Shown one piece after another: positions 35,707 through 47,251 of a stretch of DNA of 64,000 nt. Position numbers and translations under genes: made by a program. Each line of letters starts with the position of its first letter. Positions within the stretch are counted from its first letter, which is position 1. The notes beneath the pieces were generated by a model that was not told the DNA's origin, searched no databases, and worked only from the letters and a program-made list of their open reading frames with translations. Source of the DNA: Tautonia sociabilis (GTDB lineage Bacteria > Planctomycetota > Planctomycetia > Isosphaerales > Isosphaeraceae); assembly GCF_003977685.1 (NCBI RefSeq), contig NZ_RYZH01000010.1:1-64000 (forward strand), read 5' to 3'.

Positions 35707-38700
35707 ATGACCTTGCCTCCGCCTGCCTGCGGCGCGAGTCGGCCCTTGGCCGGGATCCGGGTCGCGCTGGTCCTGCTCGGGCTCGGCCCGCTGGCGATCG
35801 GCGCGGCCGCCGCGCCGGGGCCGCCGACCCCGCAACGCCCTCCCTCCTCGATCCACCCCGAAACCAGCAGCGCGGCCGAGGCCCTGCTGAAGACCGCGTC
35901 GTCCCACGTCCGGCAGGGGCAGTGGGATTCGGCGGTCGAGTTGTTCCAGCGAGCGATCGCGCAGTTCCCCGAGGTACTGACGGCGATCGGCCCCGTCGAG
36001 GGGAGAGAGGTGGGTCCGGCCCCCGGGGACGGGGACGGGTTCGAGGTCTATGTCAACGTGAGTGAGTACGCCCAGCGCCGGCTGGCGACGCTGCCGCCGG
36101 AGGCACTGGCCCGGTACCGGAACCGGGTGGATGCGGAAGCCCGCGTCCTGCTCGACCGGGGCCGAGACCTGCTCGACCCGGAGCCGCTGCGGCAGGTGGT
36201 CCAGTCGTACTTCTGCAGCTCCTGGGGAGACGACGCGGCCGAATTGCTCGCCGACCTCCGCTTCCAGGAAGGGGCGTTCGACGAGGCGCTGGCGCTCTAC
36301 CGGAGGCTGCTGCCCTCCTCGGACCCGGAGCAGGTGGGCTCGATCTACCCGGATCCCGACGTGGACGTGGCCCGGGTCGCGGCCAAGGCGATGCTGGCGG
36401 CGGAGGCCGCCGGGCGGTCCCCCGGTTCCGACGCCGTGCGACGCTTCGCCGAGGCCTATCCCGGAGCCGAGGGAGAGCTGGCCGGGAGGCGGGGCCCGTA
36501 TGCCGAGATCCTGGAGGCGGCGATCGCCGAGGACGGCCTGCCGCTGCCCGGCTCCTCCGACACCCGGTGGCCGACGTTCGGCGGATCGCCGACCCGGACC
36601 AAGGTGCTCCCCGAGCCCGTCGAACCGGGGGAGCTGGTCTGGTCGATCTCCCTGCGGGGGACGTTCGACGCGGCCTCGAACCTCAACGCGAGCCCGCCGA
36701 TGCGTCCCGGCGACCCGTTCGGGGCCCCCCAGGACGACAGCCCGGCGTACTTCCCGGTCCTGCGCGGGGATGAGCTGATCCTGACCGACGGCCGGGCCGT
36801 CCAGTCCTACGCGCTGGACGGCGACGGCGAGGCAGTGGCCGCGCCGCCGCCGACCTGGAGGCCGGAGATCGCCCCCGGCACCCCGGCGGCCGCCCGGAAC
36901 ACGGTGGGGGTCGACCGGCACACGCTGACGGTCCTCGGCGACCGGATCTACGCCCGGATCGGCCCATCGGGGGCCGAGTACCAGCTGAGGAACAACGCGA
37001 GGGCCCCCGCCACGCTGATCGTCGCCCTGGACCGGGAGCGATCGGACGGGCCGATCTGGTCGATTGAGGCGGATGAGGTCATGGGGAGGCCGGGGCCCGG
37101 CAACGCGATGGCCCTGGGAGACCAGGTCGCCTTCGGCGGGGCCCCGGTGGCCGACGAGTACGGGGTCTACGTCACCCTGGTCAAGCCCGGGACGCAGACC
37201 CTCACCTGGGTCGCCTGCCTCGACCCGGAGCGGGGCCGCCCGCGCTGGGTGCGCTACATCTGCTCGGGGAGCTCTCCGCTGTTCTCCCAGGCTGCGGGGA
37301 TGCGGAACCGGGGGATGATCCTCAACCCCGAACTGGGGCATCGGCTGCTGTCCCTCGACGGCTCGACGCTCTACTACCAGACCGATCTGGGGGCGCTGGC
37401 CTCGATCGATGCCCGATCCGGTCGGCTGAACTGGCTGGCGACCTATCCGAGAACGCTCGACGCCCCGAGAAGCTCCCCCGAGGCGGTGAACCACAACCCG
37501 GCGGTCGTGCACGGCGACCGGGTGATCGTCTCGCCAGAGGATTCCGACCGCATCTTCGCCTTCGATCGGGCCACCGGGCGACTGGCGTGGCAGGCCAACC
37601 CGGGGGGAAGGGTGGCCCACCTGCTCGGGGTCGCCTCGGGGAGGGTGGTCGCCACCGGGGACCACGTCTGGACGATCGACCTGGAAACCGGAGCGCTCCG
37701 GTCGCGCTGGCCCGAGGGCCAGACGCTGGAGCAGGGGTACGGCCGGGGGCTGCTGGCCGGCGGCGAGATCTACTGGCCGACCCGGGACCGGCTCTACATC
37801 CTCGACCAGCAGACGGGGAGGCCGACCGACCGGCCGCCGATCCCGCTCCGGGAGGCGTATGGCTGCGGCGGAGGCAATCTGATCGCCGGGGATGGCTACC
37901 TGGTGATCGCCGAACGGGAGTACCTGCGGGTCTTCTGCAAGCCGTCTCGGATGCTCCGCTATTACCAGGAGCGGATCGAGGAGGAGCCGGAGGAGCCGTC
38001 CCATTACTACCGGCTCGCCCGAACGGCCGAGGCGCTGGGGGACGTCGACCTGGCGCTCGAGGGGCTCGACCGGGCGCTGGAGCTGGCCGGGTCGTCGGAC
38101 TGGATCGACGGCCGGCGACTGGTCGAGGCGGCCCGGGACGAGCGGTTCAAGGTGCGGATCAAACGGGCTCGGATCCTGCTCGACACGGGGAAGACGGCCG
38201 AGGCGGCCGACGAATACCGAAGGGCGGCGGCCGAGGCCCCTCGGCCTCGGGACCGAGTCACCGCCGAGCTGGCCCGAGCCGAGGCGGTCGAGGCCGCCGG
38301 CGACCCGGCCGGGGCCGTCGACCTGCTCCAGGGGCTGCTGGCCGACCCCGTCTCCCGGGGGATCGACCTGCCGGCCGGCGACCGGCACAGCCTGCGGGCC
38401 GACCTCTTCCTGGTGGACCGGCTCCGGGAGCTGATCCAGGAGCACGGCAAGGAGGTCTACGCCCGGCACGAGGCCGAGGCCGAGGCCTTGCTGCGCCGGG
38501 GGCTGGAGGCGGAGGATCCGAGAATCCTGGCCGAGGTGGTCCGGAGCTACGCCGCCTCCGCCTCCGCCCCGGAGGCACTGGCCGGGATCGGGGGGATCGA
38601 GGAACGGCGGGAGCACTGGTCGGAGGCGGCCTCGGCATACCACCGGCTGGTGGTTTCCTCGGCCGACGACCGGCGGAAGGCCATCGGGCTGCTGGGCCTG

Positions 38701-40248
38701 GCCCGCTCCTACGAGGCGATCGGGCTGGAGTCGGAGGCGAGGGAGGCGTACCGCCTGGCCTCCTCCCGGTACGGGGCGATCGACGTGGAGCCGGAGGTCG
38801 GGAGCGGCCCGATCCGGGTGTCGGAGTACGTGGCGGGCCGGTTCTCGGCCTCCCCGACAACGGCCCGGCTCGACGCCTCGATGCCGCTGGCCCGGCGCTG
38901 GCGGCGGGCCTGGCCCGAGGGGTTCGAGCCGCTCGGCCCGGAAGGGGAGTCGACCGTGCCCGCCGGGCCGGAGGGTCTCCCGGTGGTGTTGATCGGCGGC
39001 ACCCGGCTCCTGGCGGTCGAGCCGGAGGGGGGCCCGGTGCGCTGGGAACGGGAGCTGGAACGTCGGCCCGATTGGTCCGGGATCGCGGCGGGGAGACTGA
39101 TCCTGGGGTTCCCGGACCGGCTGGTCGGAATCGACCCGATCGCCGGAGAGACGCTCTGGGAGGCGGTCTCGGGGGCGGGAGACCTTGTCCTCGGTCGCCC
39201 TGCCGATCCCGACGGGAAACGGGAGGACCCGGCGGGCCCGCCCCTTCCGGGGGGCGAGTTCCGGACGTACCGGTTGTACGGGGACCGGCTATACGTCTCC
39301 TGGGGAGCCCGCGGGCTGGTCTGCCTGGATCCGATCGCTGGCCGGCCCGAGTGGACCTATCATGCCCCGTCCCAGAAGATTCACCCGAACGTGGGACTTG
39401 GCCTGGCCCGCGTGGTGATTCAGTTGCGCGAACCCAACGCGATCGCGGTGCTCGACGCGAGAGACGGCCGGACGCTCGGCCAGTTCCCGCAGGACGAGAC
39501 GGCGGGCCTCTGGCGCCGCGACCCGTTCCCGGTCGCCTTCGGCCGGGTGGCGCTGGTGCCCGACGGGAGCACGGTGGAGCTGTTCGACCTCGACTCGGGC
39601 CGGACGGTCTGGGAGGCGAGGGAGCCGTCGGCCCTGCCCACCTCGCCGAGGCCGTCGCCGTCGGACCCCATGGTGCTGGGGGACGCCGAGCGGCTGCTCG
39701 TGCTGCGCGGCGAGACGCTCCAGCGGCTCGACCCGGCGGACGGGAAGGAGCTGTGGTCGGCGCCGATTGGCCGCATCCGGGCCGACCGCCGGGCGAAGGC
39801 GATCGCGCTGGGGCACGAGGCGCTGTTCACCGTCGGCTCGCCGGCCTCGGGCTCGGGGCTGGCGGTGGGGGCGGTGTCCCTGGCCGACGGCGCCCGGCTC
39901 TGGAGCGAGTCGCTGCCGGGGGACGCCAACGAGTCGTGGGGCCTGGGGCTGACGCCATCGTGCGTGGTCGCCTACCGGCTCGACGACGGGACGCCGGGCT
40001 CGGGACCGGACGAGCCGGTCGTGCTGAACCTGCTGCGGAGGGACAGCGGGGCCCGGGTCCAGCGGCTGGTGCTCGAGGCGACCGGGGCGGGCCGCCGGGT
40101 CTGGATCGGGCCGGGAGGGATCCGCGTGTCGGACACCTCGGGCCTCTGGGCCCTGTCGAGCCTGGAGGACTCCGGTTTGGTCGCCGGAGCGACGTCCTCC
40201 CCCGCTCCGGCCTCGTCCCTCGCCCCCCCCGGAGACGGGGGGGATTGA
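35707..40248 (+). CDS. Very large exported TPR / PQQ-like beta-propeller protein
   Basis: 1513 residues. The start at 35707 is preferred over 35692 because GGAAGGAG lies five bases before it. A signal peptide or anchor ([20 protein letters not shown]) opens the protein. TPR helices occur at about 60-115 and 160-200 and again at about 760-1000 ([30 protein letters not shown]). Two blocks of PQQ-type beta-propeller blades follow them (about 290-740, 1090-1500), with repeated [36 protein letters not shown] and [13 protein letters not shown] motifs. The architecture resembles BamB-like scaffolds, extended with TPRs. Probably a periplasmic assembly platform. No enzyme motif. It lies 106 bp upstream of the MoxR gene and may lead that operon. 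Confidence 0.85.
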   Translation: MTLPPPACGASRPLAGIRVALVLLGLGPLAIGAAAAPGPPTPQRPPSSIHPETSSAAEALLKTASSHVRQGQWDSAVELFQRAIAQFPEVLTAIGPVEGREVGPAPGDGDGFEVYVNVSEYAQRRLATLPPEALARYRNRVDAEARVLLDRGRDLLDPEPLRQVVQSYFCSSWGDDAAELLADLRFQEGAFDEALALYRRLLPSSDPEQVGSIYPDPDVDVARVAAKAMLAAEAAGRSPGSDAVRRFAEAYPGAEGELAGRRGPYAEILEAAIAEDGLPLPGSSDTRWPTFGGSPTRTKVLPEPVEPGELVWSISLRGTFDAASNLNASPPMRPGDPFGAPQDDSPAYFPVLRGDELILTDGRAVQSYALDGDGEAVAAPPPTWRPEIAPGTPAAARNTVGVDRHTLTVLGDRIYARIGPSGAEYQLRNNARAPATLIVALDRERSDGPIWSIEADEVMGRPGPGNAMALGDQVAFGGAPVADEYGVYVTLVKPGTQTLTWVACLDPERGRPRWVRYICSGSSPLFSQAAGMRNRGMILNPELGHRLLSLDGSTLYYQTDLGALASIDARSGRLNWLATYPRTLDAPRSSPEAVNHNPAVVHGDRVIVSPEDSDRIFAFDRATGRLAWQANPGGRVAHLLGVASGRVVATGDHVWTIDLETGALRSRWPEGQTLEQGYGRGLLAGGEIYWPTRDRLYILDQQTGRPTDRPPIPLREAYGCGGGNLIAGDGYLVIAEREYLRVFCKPSRMLRYYQERIEEEPEEPSHYYRLARTAEALGDVDLALEGLDRALELAGSSDWIDGRRLVEAARDERFKVRIKRARILLDTGKTAEAADEYRRAAAEAPRPRDRVTAELARAEAVEAAGDPAGAVDLLQGLLADPVSRGIDLPAGDRHSLRADLFLVDRLRELIQEHGKEVYARHEAEAEALLRRGLEAEDPRILAEVVRSYAASASAPEALAGIGGIEERREHWSEAASAYHRLVVSSADDRRKAIGLLGLARSYEAIGLESEAREAYRLASSRYGAIDVEPEVGSGPIRVSEYVAGRFSASPTTARLDASMPLARRWRRAWPEGFEPLGPEGESTVPAGPEGLPVVLIGGTRLLAVEPEGGPVRWERELERRPDWSGIAAGRLILGFPDRLVGIDPIAGETLWEAVSGAGDLVLGRPADPDGKREDPAGPPLPGGEFRTYRLYGDRLYVSWGARGLVCLDPIAGRPEWTYHAPSQKIHPNVGLGLARVVIQLREPNAIAVLDARDGRTLGQFPQDETAGLWRRDPFPVAFGRVALVPDGSTVELFDLDSGRTVWEAREPSALPTSPRPSPSDPMVLGDAERLLVLRGETLQRLDPADGKELWSAPIGRIRADRRAKAIALGHEALFTVGSPASGSGLAVGAVSLADGARLWSESLPGDANESWGLGLTPSCVVAYRLDDGTPGSGPDEPVVLNLLRRDSGARVQRLVLEATGAGRRVWIGPGGIRVSDTSGLWALSSLEDSGLVAGATSSPAPASSLAPPGDGGD

Positions 40249-40354
40249 TCCTGGTACGATCCTCGAGACGATTCCCCGGGCGCCGGAGAGGCGTCCGGAG
40301 GGCCAGGCCGGAGGGCGGCCGACGGCCCCAACCCGATCGACGACGGAGGTCCCC

Positions 40355-41434
<1,080 letters not shown>

Positions 41435-42421
41435 CGTCGAGGGGCTGGGCCTGCAGGCCCGGCTCATCGTCGAGGGCTACGTCGCCGGGATGCACAAGAG
41501 CCCGTACCACGGGTTCTCGGTCGAGTTCTCGCAACACCGCGAGTACGCGCCCGGCGACGACGTGCGCCACATCGACTGGAAGGTCTGGTCGAAGACCGAC
41601 AAGTACTACCTGAAGCAGTACGAGGAGGAGACCAACCTCCTGACGTACCTGCTGCTGGACGCCAGCGCCTCGATGGGCTACGCCTCCGAGGGGAACGTCT
41701 CGAAGCTCCAGTACGGGCAGTTCATCGCGGCGGCGCTGTCGTATCTGGTCCTGCAACAGCAAGACTCCGTGGGGCTCTGCGTTTTCGACGACCGGGTGCG
41801 GCGCTGGCTGAGGCCGTCGGGGCAGCCGTCTCACCTGAAGGAGCTGATCCGGGTCATGGACTCGGAGCCGGCCCGGGAGCGAACCGGCCTGGGCCCGGTG
41901 CTGCACGAGATGGCCGAGCGGATCGGCCGGCGCGGGATCGTGGTGCTCATCAGCGACCTGCTCGACGGCGAGGCGCCCGAGCTGCTCGCCGGACTGAAGC
42001 ACTTCCGGCACAAGGGGCACGAGGTCGTCGTCTTCCACGTGCTCGATCCCGCGGAGGTCGACTTCCCGTTCCGGCAGGTCACCAAGTTCAAGGGGATCGA
42101 GCTTCCCGAGGAGCTCCTAACCGACCCGACCGCCCTGCGCGAGGGATACCTCGCCGAGTTGAGGACCTTCACCGAGGCCGTGCGCAAGGGCTGCCGGCTG
42201 TCGGACATCGACTACGTGCCGCTGAGGACCGATCAACCGCTGGACGTCGCCCTGACCGGCTACCTGGCGACCCGGTCGGCCCGCACCCGGAAGGGGCAAC
42301 GCCGGGCCTGACCCCCCGCCTCCGCCCTGTCCGAAGGCCGCCGATGGCCGTAGGATGGGACGAGGGGATGGATCCCCGATCACCCCCCGCTTGCCCGAGA
42401 TCGAAGGAAACCCGACCCGGG

Positions 42422-44665
42422 ATGAGTTTCGTGACGATCCCCCCCCCGCCGCTGGCCATCGGCTTCGCCAACCCCCTGCTGCTCTGGGGACTGGCGGCCG
42501 CCTCGCTGCCGATCCTGCTGCACCTGCTGAACCGTCGGCGCTACCGGGAGGAATCCTGGGCGGCGATGCGGTTCCTGCTGGCGGCGATCCGCAAGAACCA
42601 GAAGCGGATCCGGCTGGAGCACTGGCTGCTGCTGACGGTGCGCACGCTGCTGGTCGCCTGCGCCGCGCTGGCGATGGCGCAGCCCTACCTGGAGTCGACC
42701 GGCGCGGTCCCCTTGCTGGCCGGCCGGCGGACGCACCGGGTGCTGGTCCTCGACGGCACGATGAGCATGTCCTACGCGGCGGCGGGGCGGTCGCGGTTCT
42801 CCCGGGCGGTCGAATACGCCGATGCCTACGTGCAAGGGGCGCGCAACGGAGACGCCATCAGCGTCGTGTTGCTCGGGGCCCCCCCCCGGGTCGTCATCGG
42901 GGCCCCCTCGCCGAATCACGCCGAGGTCCGGGAAGAGCTGGAGCAACTCTCCCCATCGCACGGCAAGGCGGACCTGGAGGCGACGCTCTCCAAGATCCGG
43001 GAGGTGCTCGACGCGAGCGACCTGCCGCAAAAAGAGATCCTGTTCCTGACCGACCTCCAGGAGGGGACCTGGCACGTCGACCCCGATCGGGAGTCGGCCG
43101 TCAAGCGGGCGGTCGAGGCGCTGGAGCGGGAGCGGGCCAACTGCGTGGTCGTCGACCTGGGGGACGAGGTCCGGTCGAACCGAGCGGTGGTCGACCTGGC
43201 GCTGGACACTCCGGTGGTGGTCCGGGGGGGGCCGTTGTCGGTCATCTCCGCTCGGCTGGCGAGCTTCGGGTCGGCGACCGAGGCCGGGGTCCGGGCGCAG
43301 CTGGTCGTCGACGGCCGCCTCGGGCCGGAGCGTCGCGTCGACCTGCCTCCCGGGCAGGAGGTTCCGGTCGCCTTCTCGTATCGGTTCGAGGACCCCGGCG
43401 ATCACGTCGTGGAGGTCCGGCTGGAGGAGGACCGGCTCCCGGTCGACGACACGAGACGGCTCGCGGTGCCGGTGCGGGAGCAACTCGAAGCGCTGCTGGT
43501 CAACGGGGACTACGACCCCGAGCCATTCGAATCGGAGACGGACTACCTGGCGCAAGCCCTCAGCCCGTCGGAGGGGTCGGATCGGTCCCCCTCGCCGATC
43601 CGGGTGGAGGTGGCCACCGAGGCCCAGCTCTCCCGGCGCGACCTGGAGCGGTACGACGTGATCTTCCTCTGCAACGTCTCCCGGCTGAGCCGGGGGGAGG
43701 TGGAGGCGATCGACGGGTTCCTCCGGCTCGGGGGGGGGCTGGTCGTCTTCGGCGGCGAACGATTGCAGCCCGACGAATATAACGGGACGCTGTTCGCGGG
43801 GATCCCCGGCTCGGAGGAGTTCGAGGGCCCGGGCTTTCTACCGGCTCGGCTGGGAGCGGTGGTCGACTCGGGCGCCGAGACCGCCGAGCAACTCGCGCTG
43901 GCCCCCGAATTCGACCCGATCGGCTTCGAGCACCCGATCGTGGCGATTTACCAGGGGGCGCCGGCCCAGGTGATGGCCGGGCTGACCGGGGTCCGGACGT
44001 GGCGGTCGCACGACCTGAGGGTGCCGGAGGGGTCGACCGCGCGGCGGGCCCTGGCGTTCACCGACGGCAGGCCGGCGGTGCTGACCATGCCCCGGCATCG
44101 GGGGATGGTCGTGCAGGTGGCCACGACGGCCGACGACGACTGGACAACCTGGCCGTTGCACCCGAGCTATCCGCCGGTGGTCGAGCAGATGGCGCTGTTC
44201 GCGGCCTCGGGCCGGATGTCGCAGCGGAACGTGGCGGTCGGCCAGCCGATCGACCAGGCGATGCCCGAGGGGGCGTCGCCGGCGTCGGCGGTCATCGTCC
44301 GCCCGGACGGCCGGGAGGAGCCGGGACGGCTGGTGGAGGAGGGGGGCGCGACCAGGCTCGTGTTCGACCAAACGGACCTGGCCGGCGTGTACCTGGCCCG
44401 GCTCGGCCCGCCGGTCGCCCGGGAGCTGAGCTTCGCCGCCAACCCCGACCCCGTCGAGAGCGACCCGAGTCGGGCCGACTCAGCGACCCTCTCCGCCCTC
44501 TTCCCGCGCTGGACGTTCTCCAGCTGGGACGGCGGCCCCGTGAGCCAGACCGCCGCGGCGACGGTCGGCCGTCGCGGAGAGCTCCACCGCGGGCTCCTGC
44601 TGGCCGTGCTGGGCCTGGTGCTCGGAGAGTCGACCCTGGCCTGGTGGATCGGCCGTCGCCGCTGA
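42422..44665 (+). CDS. BatA-type membrane VWA/GATase-like protein
   Basis: 747 residues from ATG at 42422 (MSFVTIPPPP). The BatA N-terminal domain is clear: FANPLLLWGLAAASLPILLHLLNRRRYREESWAAMRFLLAAIRKN, with two TM helices (about 18-36, 68-87). A degenerate metal site DGTMS occurs at 111-115, where DxSxS is usual. A GATase1-like domain follows (about 360-600), then a C-terminal TM (LLAVLGLVLGESTLAWWIG). Membrane partner of MoxR and DUF58. Confidence 0.88.
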   Translation: MSFVTIPPPPLAIGFANPLLLWGLAAASLPILLHLLNRRRYREESWAAMRFLLAAIRKNQKRIRLEHWLLLTVRTLLVACAALAMAQPYLESTGAVPLLAGRRTHRVLVLDGTMSMSYAAAGRSRFSRAVEYADAYVQGARNGDAISVVLLGAPPRVVIGAPSPNHAEVREELEQLSPSHGKADLEATLSKIREVLDASDLPQKEILFLTDLQEGTWHVDPDRESAVKRAVEALERERANCVVVDLGDEVRSNRAVVDLALDTPVVVRGGPLSVISARLASFGSATEAGVRAQLVVDGRLGPERRVDLPPGQEVPVAFSYRFEDPGDHVVEVRLEEDRLPVDDTRRLAVPVREQLEALLVNGDYDPEPFESETDYLAQALSPSEGSDRSPSPIRVEVATEAQLSRRDLERYDVIFLCNVSRLSRGEVEAIDGFLRLGGGLVVFGGERLQPDEYNGTLFAGIPGSEEFEGPGFLPARLGAVVDSGAETAEQLALAPEFDPIGFEHPIVAIYQGAPAQVMAGLTGVRTWRSHDLRVPEGSTARRALAFTDGRPAVLTMPRHRGMVVQVATTADDDWTTWPLHPSYPPVVEQMALFAASGRMSQRNVAVGQPIDQAMPEGASPASAVIVRPDGREEPGRLVEEGGATRLVFDQTDLAGVYLARLGPPVARELSFAANPDPVESDPSRADSATLSALFPRWTFSSWDGGPVSQTAAATVGRRGELHRGLLLAVLGLVLGESTLAWWIGRRR

Positions 44666-44733
44666 CCGTTCGATCGATCGATCGCCCCGACTCACCCGAC
44701 CCGAAGGATCCGCCGGAGACCGGCGGACGGACG

Positions 44734-47157
44734 ATGGAATCGCTGCTCCGAAACCTGGCGCTCCAGATGGGGGCCGCCCCGGCCTCCCCCGGCGAGGAGC
44801 TGACTCCGTACCTCCGCTTCGAGCGGCCGTGGTCTCAGGGCACGCTGCTCCTGGTGCTGCTGGCCGGAACGTTCCTGATCGTCCGGCTCTATCTGGGGGA
44901 ACGCGGCGGATCGCTCCTCTACCGGCTCAGCCTGGCGGCGATGCGGGTGGGCGTGCTCCTGATCACCCTCTTCCTGATCGCCGAGGCGGTGCTGGTCGTC
45001 GAGCGGGTCGACCTGCCTTACCTCGTGGTCATGGCCGACGACTCGGCCAGCATGGCCCGGGAGGACCAGTACGCCGACGAGGCGATCGGGGAACGGGCAA
45101 GACAACTCGCCGCTCAGACCGAACAGCCCGACGCGAGCCGGTTCTCGATGGTCCGGTCCTGGCTCGCCCGGGACGACGCCCGGCTGTTGCGTCGGCTGCA
45201 GGAGCAGCACCGCGTCCGGCTCTACCTCGTGTCGGGCTCCGCCCGGCAACTGGCCGAGGTGACCGAGCCGGAGGAGATCGCCCCGGCCCTGGCGGCGATG
45301 GAAGACGTGCAGCCGCAAGGGGAACAGTCCCGGCTCGGCACGGGCGTCCGCCAGGTGCTTACCGAACTGCGAGGAGCCCCGCCGACCGCCATCGTGCTGC
45401 TGACCGACGGGCAAAACACGAGGGGGGAAACCCTCTCGGACGTGGCCCCGCTGGCGGCCCGCAAGGGCGTGCCGATCTTCACCATCGGCGTCGGAGACGA
45501 CACCCCGCCGAGGGACTTGGCGCTGTCGGACCTTGTGGTCGACGACGTGGTCTTCGTCGGCGACACCGTCCGGTTCGAGGCCAAGCTCGGCGCGAGGGGA
45601 TTCGAGGGAACGCCGATCACCGTCCGGCTGATCGAGGCACCGCCGGACTCCGGGGACGAGGCGGTCGATCGGGGCCGCGAGGTCGCCTCGGTCCAGGTGG
45701 ACGCGCCGGCCGACGGCACCGCCGTGCCGTTCGAGCTGGCGCACCGGCCGGAGGAAGTCGGGCGGTTCGATTACGTCGTCGTCGCCGAGGCCCAGCCCCG
45801 AGAGGACCGCGCCGAGAACAATCGCTTGCGGCGAACGGTCGCCGTGCGGGAAGACAAGATCAAGGTGCTGCTGGTCGACGGCCAGCCCCGGTACGAATAT
45901 CGCTACCTGAAGACGTTCCTGGAGCGGCGGCCGGAGTCGATCGAGCTGGATGTCGTCCTCCAGTCGGCCGACCCGGAATACAGCGCTCAGGACGCCGCGG
46001 CCCTGCCCAACTTCCCGACCGCGACCAAGGGAGAAGGCGGCCTGTTCGAATACGACGTGATCATCCTCGGTGACGCCGACCCACTGTACTTCAGCGCCTC
46101 GCAGTTGCAGGCGATGGCCGAGTTCGTCACGGAGCAGGGAGGCGGACTGGTGTTCGCGGCCGGGGAGTTCTTCAACCCGATCTCCTACCAGGGGACCCCG
46201 CTGGAGCCGGTGATCCCCGTGCAGCTCTCGGGGGCCCGCAACCCGATCCTGGGCGGCGAGCCGATCGAGCCGTTCCAGATGGAACTGACGGCCGACGGAC
46301 GCGCCAGCCCGATCTTCCGCCTGGCCGACGACGAGGCGACCAGCCTCGACGTCTGGGAGAACCTCCCGCCGCACTACTGGTTCCTGGAGAGCCCCCGGGC
46401 CCAGCCAGCGGCGTTCGTGCTGGCCCGGCACCCCTCGGCGCCGGGGGCCGACGGGCCGGTCCCGCTGGTGACCTACCAGTTCGTCGGCGCGGGGAAGTCG
46501 CTGTTTCTGGGAGTGGACGACACCTGGCGCTGGCGAATCGGTGTGGCCGATCGGTACTTCGGTCGATTCTGGATCCAAACGCTTCGATTCATGGCCCGCT
46601 CCCGGCTCAACCGGGACCGGCCGGCCGAGCTGGCGACGGATCGATCGACGTACCAGTCGGACCAGCCGGTGCTGATCCGCGCCCGGTTCCTCAGCACCGG
46701 CCTGGCGCCGAGGTCGGGCGAGGTGGCGGTGGAGATCGAGCGATCGGGGAGGGAACCGGAGCGGCTGGCGCTGCGGTCGTCGGGAGACTCGTCCGGAGCG
46801 TTCGAGGCGATCCTGCCGAACCCGGCTCCCGGGGACTATCGGGTCCGACTCCTGCCTCCGCCGATCCTGGAGGGGGAGGTGCCAACGGCCGAGTTTCGCG
46901 TCGAGGCCCCCGCCGACGAACGCGACAAGGTCCAGCTCAACCGGGCCGAGCTGGTCCGGGCCGCCGCACTCTCCGGGGGGGAGTATCGCTCGATCCTGGA
47001 GGCGGAGAACCTCGCCGACGACCTGCCGCCGGCCCGGAAGATTCCGCTCGACACGGACCCGCCGATCCCCCTCTGGAACGACTGGCGTCTCCTCTCGCTC
47101 TTCCTCGGCCTGCTGACGACGGAGTGGGTGTTGCGCAAGCGGAAGCAGATGGTGTGA
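44734..47157 (+). CDS. Membrane VWA and glutamine-amidotransferase-like protein
   Basis: 807 residues from ATG at 44734. Two N-terminal TM helices (about 36-55, 68-88), then a VWA domain with intact DxSxS (DDSAS, 102-106) and TAIVLLTDGQNTRGE. A middle Ig-like region (about 250-360) is followed by a GATase1-like domain starting IKVLLVDGQPRYEYRYLKTFLER. A C-terminal TM helix ends in a Lys/Arg tail (VLRKRKQMV). Fused VWA and GATase-like modules of this type are typical of planctomycete Bat-like operons. The ligand or partner is unknown. Confidence 0.88.
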   Translation: MESLLRNLALQMGAAPASPGEELTPYLRFERPWSQGTLLLVLLAGTFLIVRLYLGERGGSLLYRLSLAAMRVGVLLITLFLIAEAVLVVERVDLPYLVVMADDSASMAREDQYADEAIGERARQLAAQTEQPDASRFSMVRSWLARDDARLLRRLQEQHRVRLYLVSGSARQLAEVTEPEEIAPALAAMEDVQPQGEQSRLGTGVRQVLTELRGAPPTAIVLLTDGQNTRGETLSDVAPLAARKGVPIFTIGVGDDTPPRDLALSDLVVDDVVFVGDTVRFEAKLGARGFEGTPITVRLIEAPPDSGDEAVDRGREVASVQVDAPADGTAVPFELAHRPEEVGRFDYVVVAEAQPREDRAENNRLRRTVAVREDKIKVLLVDGQPRYEYRYLKTFLERRPESIELDVVLQSADPEYSAQDAAALPNFPTATKGEGGLFEYDVIILGDADPLYFSASQLQAMAEFVTEQGGGLVFAAGEFFNPISYQGTPLEPVIPVQLSGARNPILGGEPIEPFQMELTADGRASPIFRLADDEATSLDVWENLPPHYWFLESPRAQPAAFVLARHPSAPGADGPVPLVTYQFVGAGKSLFLGVDDTWRWRIGVADRYFGRFWIQTLRFMARSRLNRDRPAELATDRSTYQSDQPVLIRARFLSTGLAPRSGEVAVEIERSGREPERLALRSSGDSSGAFEAILPNPAPGDYRVRLLPPPILEGEVPTAEFRVEAPADERDKVQLNRAELVRAAALSGGEYRSILEAENLADDLPPARKIPLDTDPPIPLWNDWRLLSLFLGLLTTEWVLRKRKQMV

Positions 47158-47251
47158 GCCTTCGGAAGTCGATCGTCGGCCTCCAGACCATTCGACCGGA
47201 TCGTACGGGGGACACCCCGCACGGACCTCCCCTCGGGACGGGAGCGGCACC

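Noticed and set aside
42344..42421. Earlier ATG at 42344 for the BatA-type gene
   Set aside because: The BatA domain begins right after MSFVTIPPPP at 42422; the upstream part is not protein-like.
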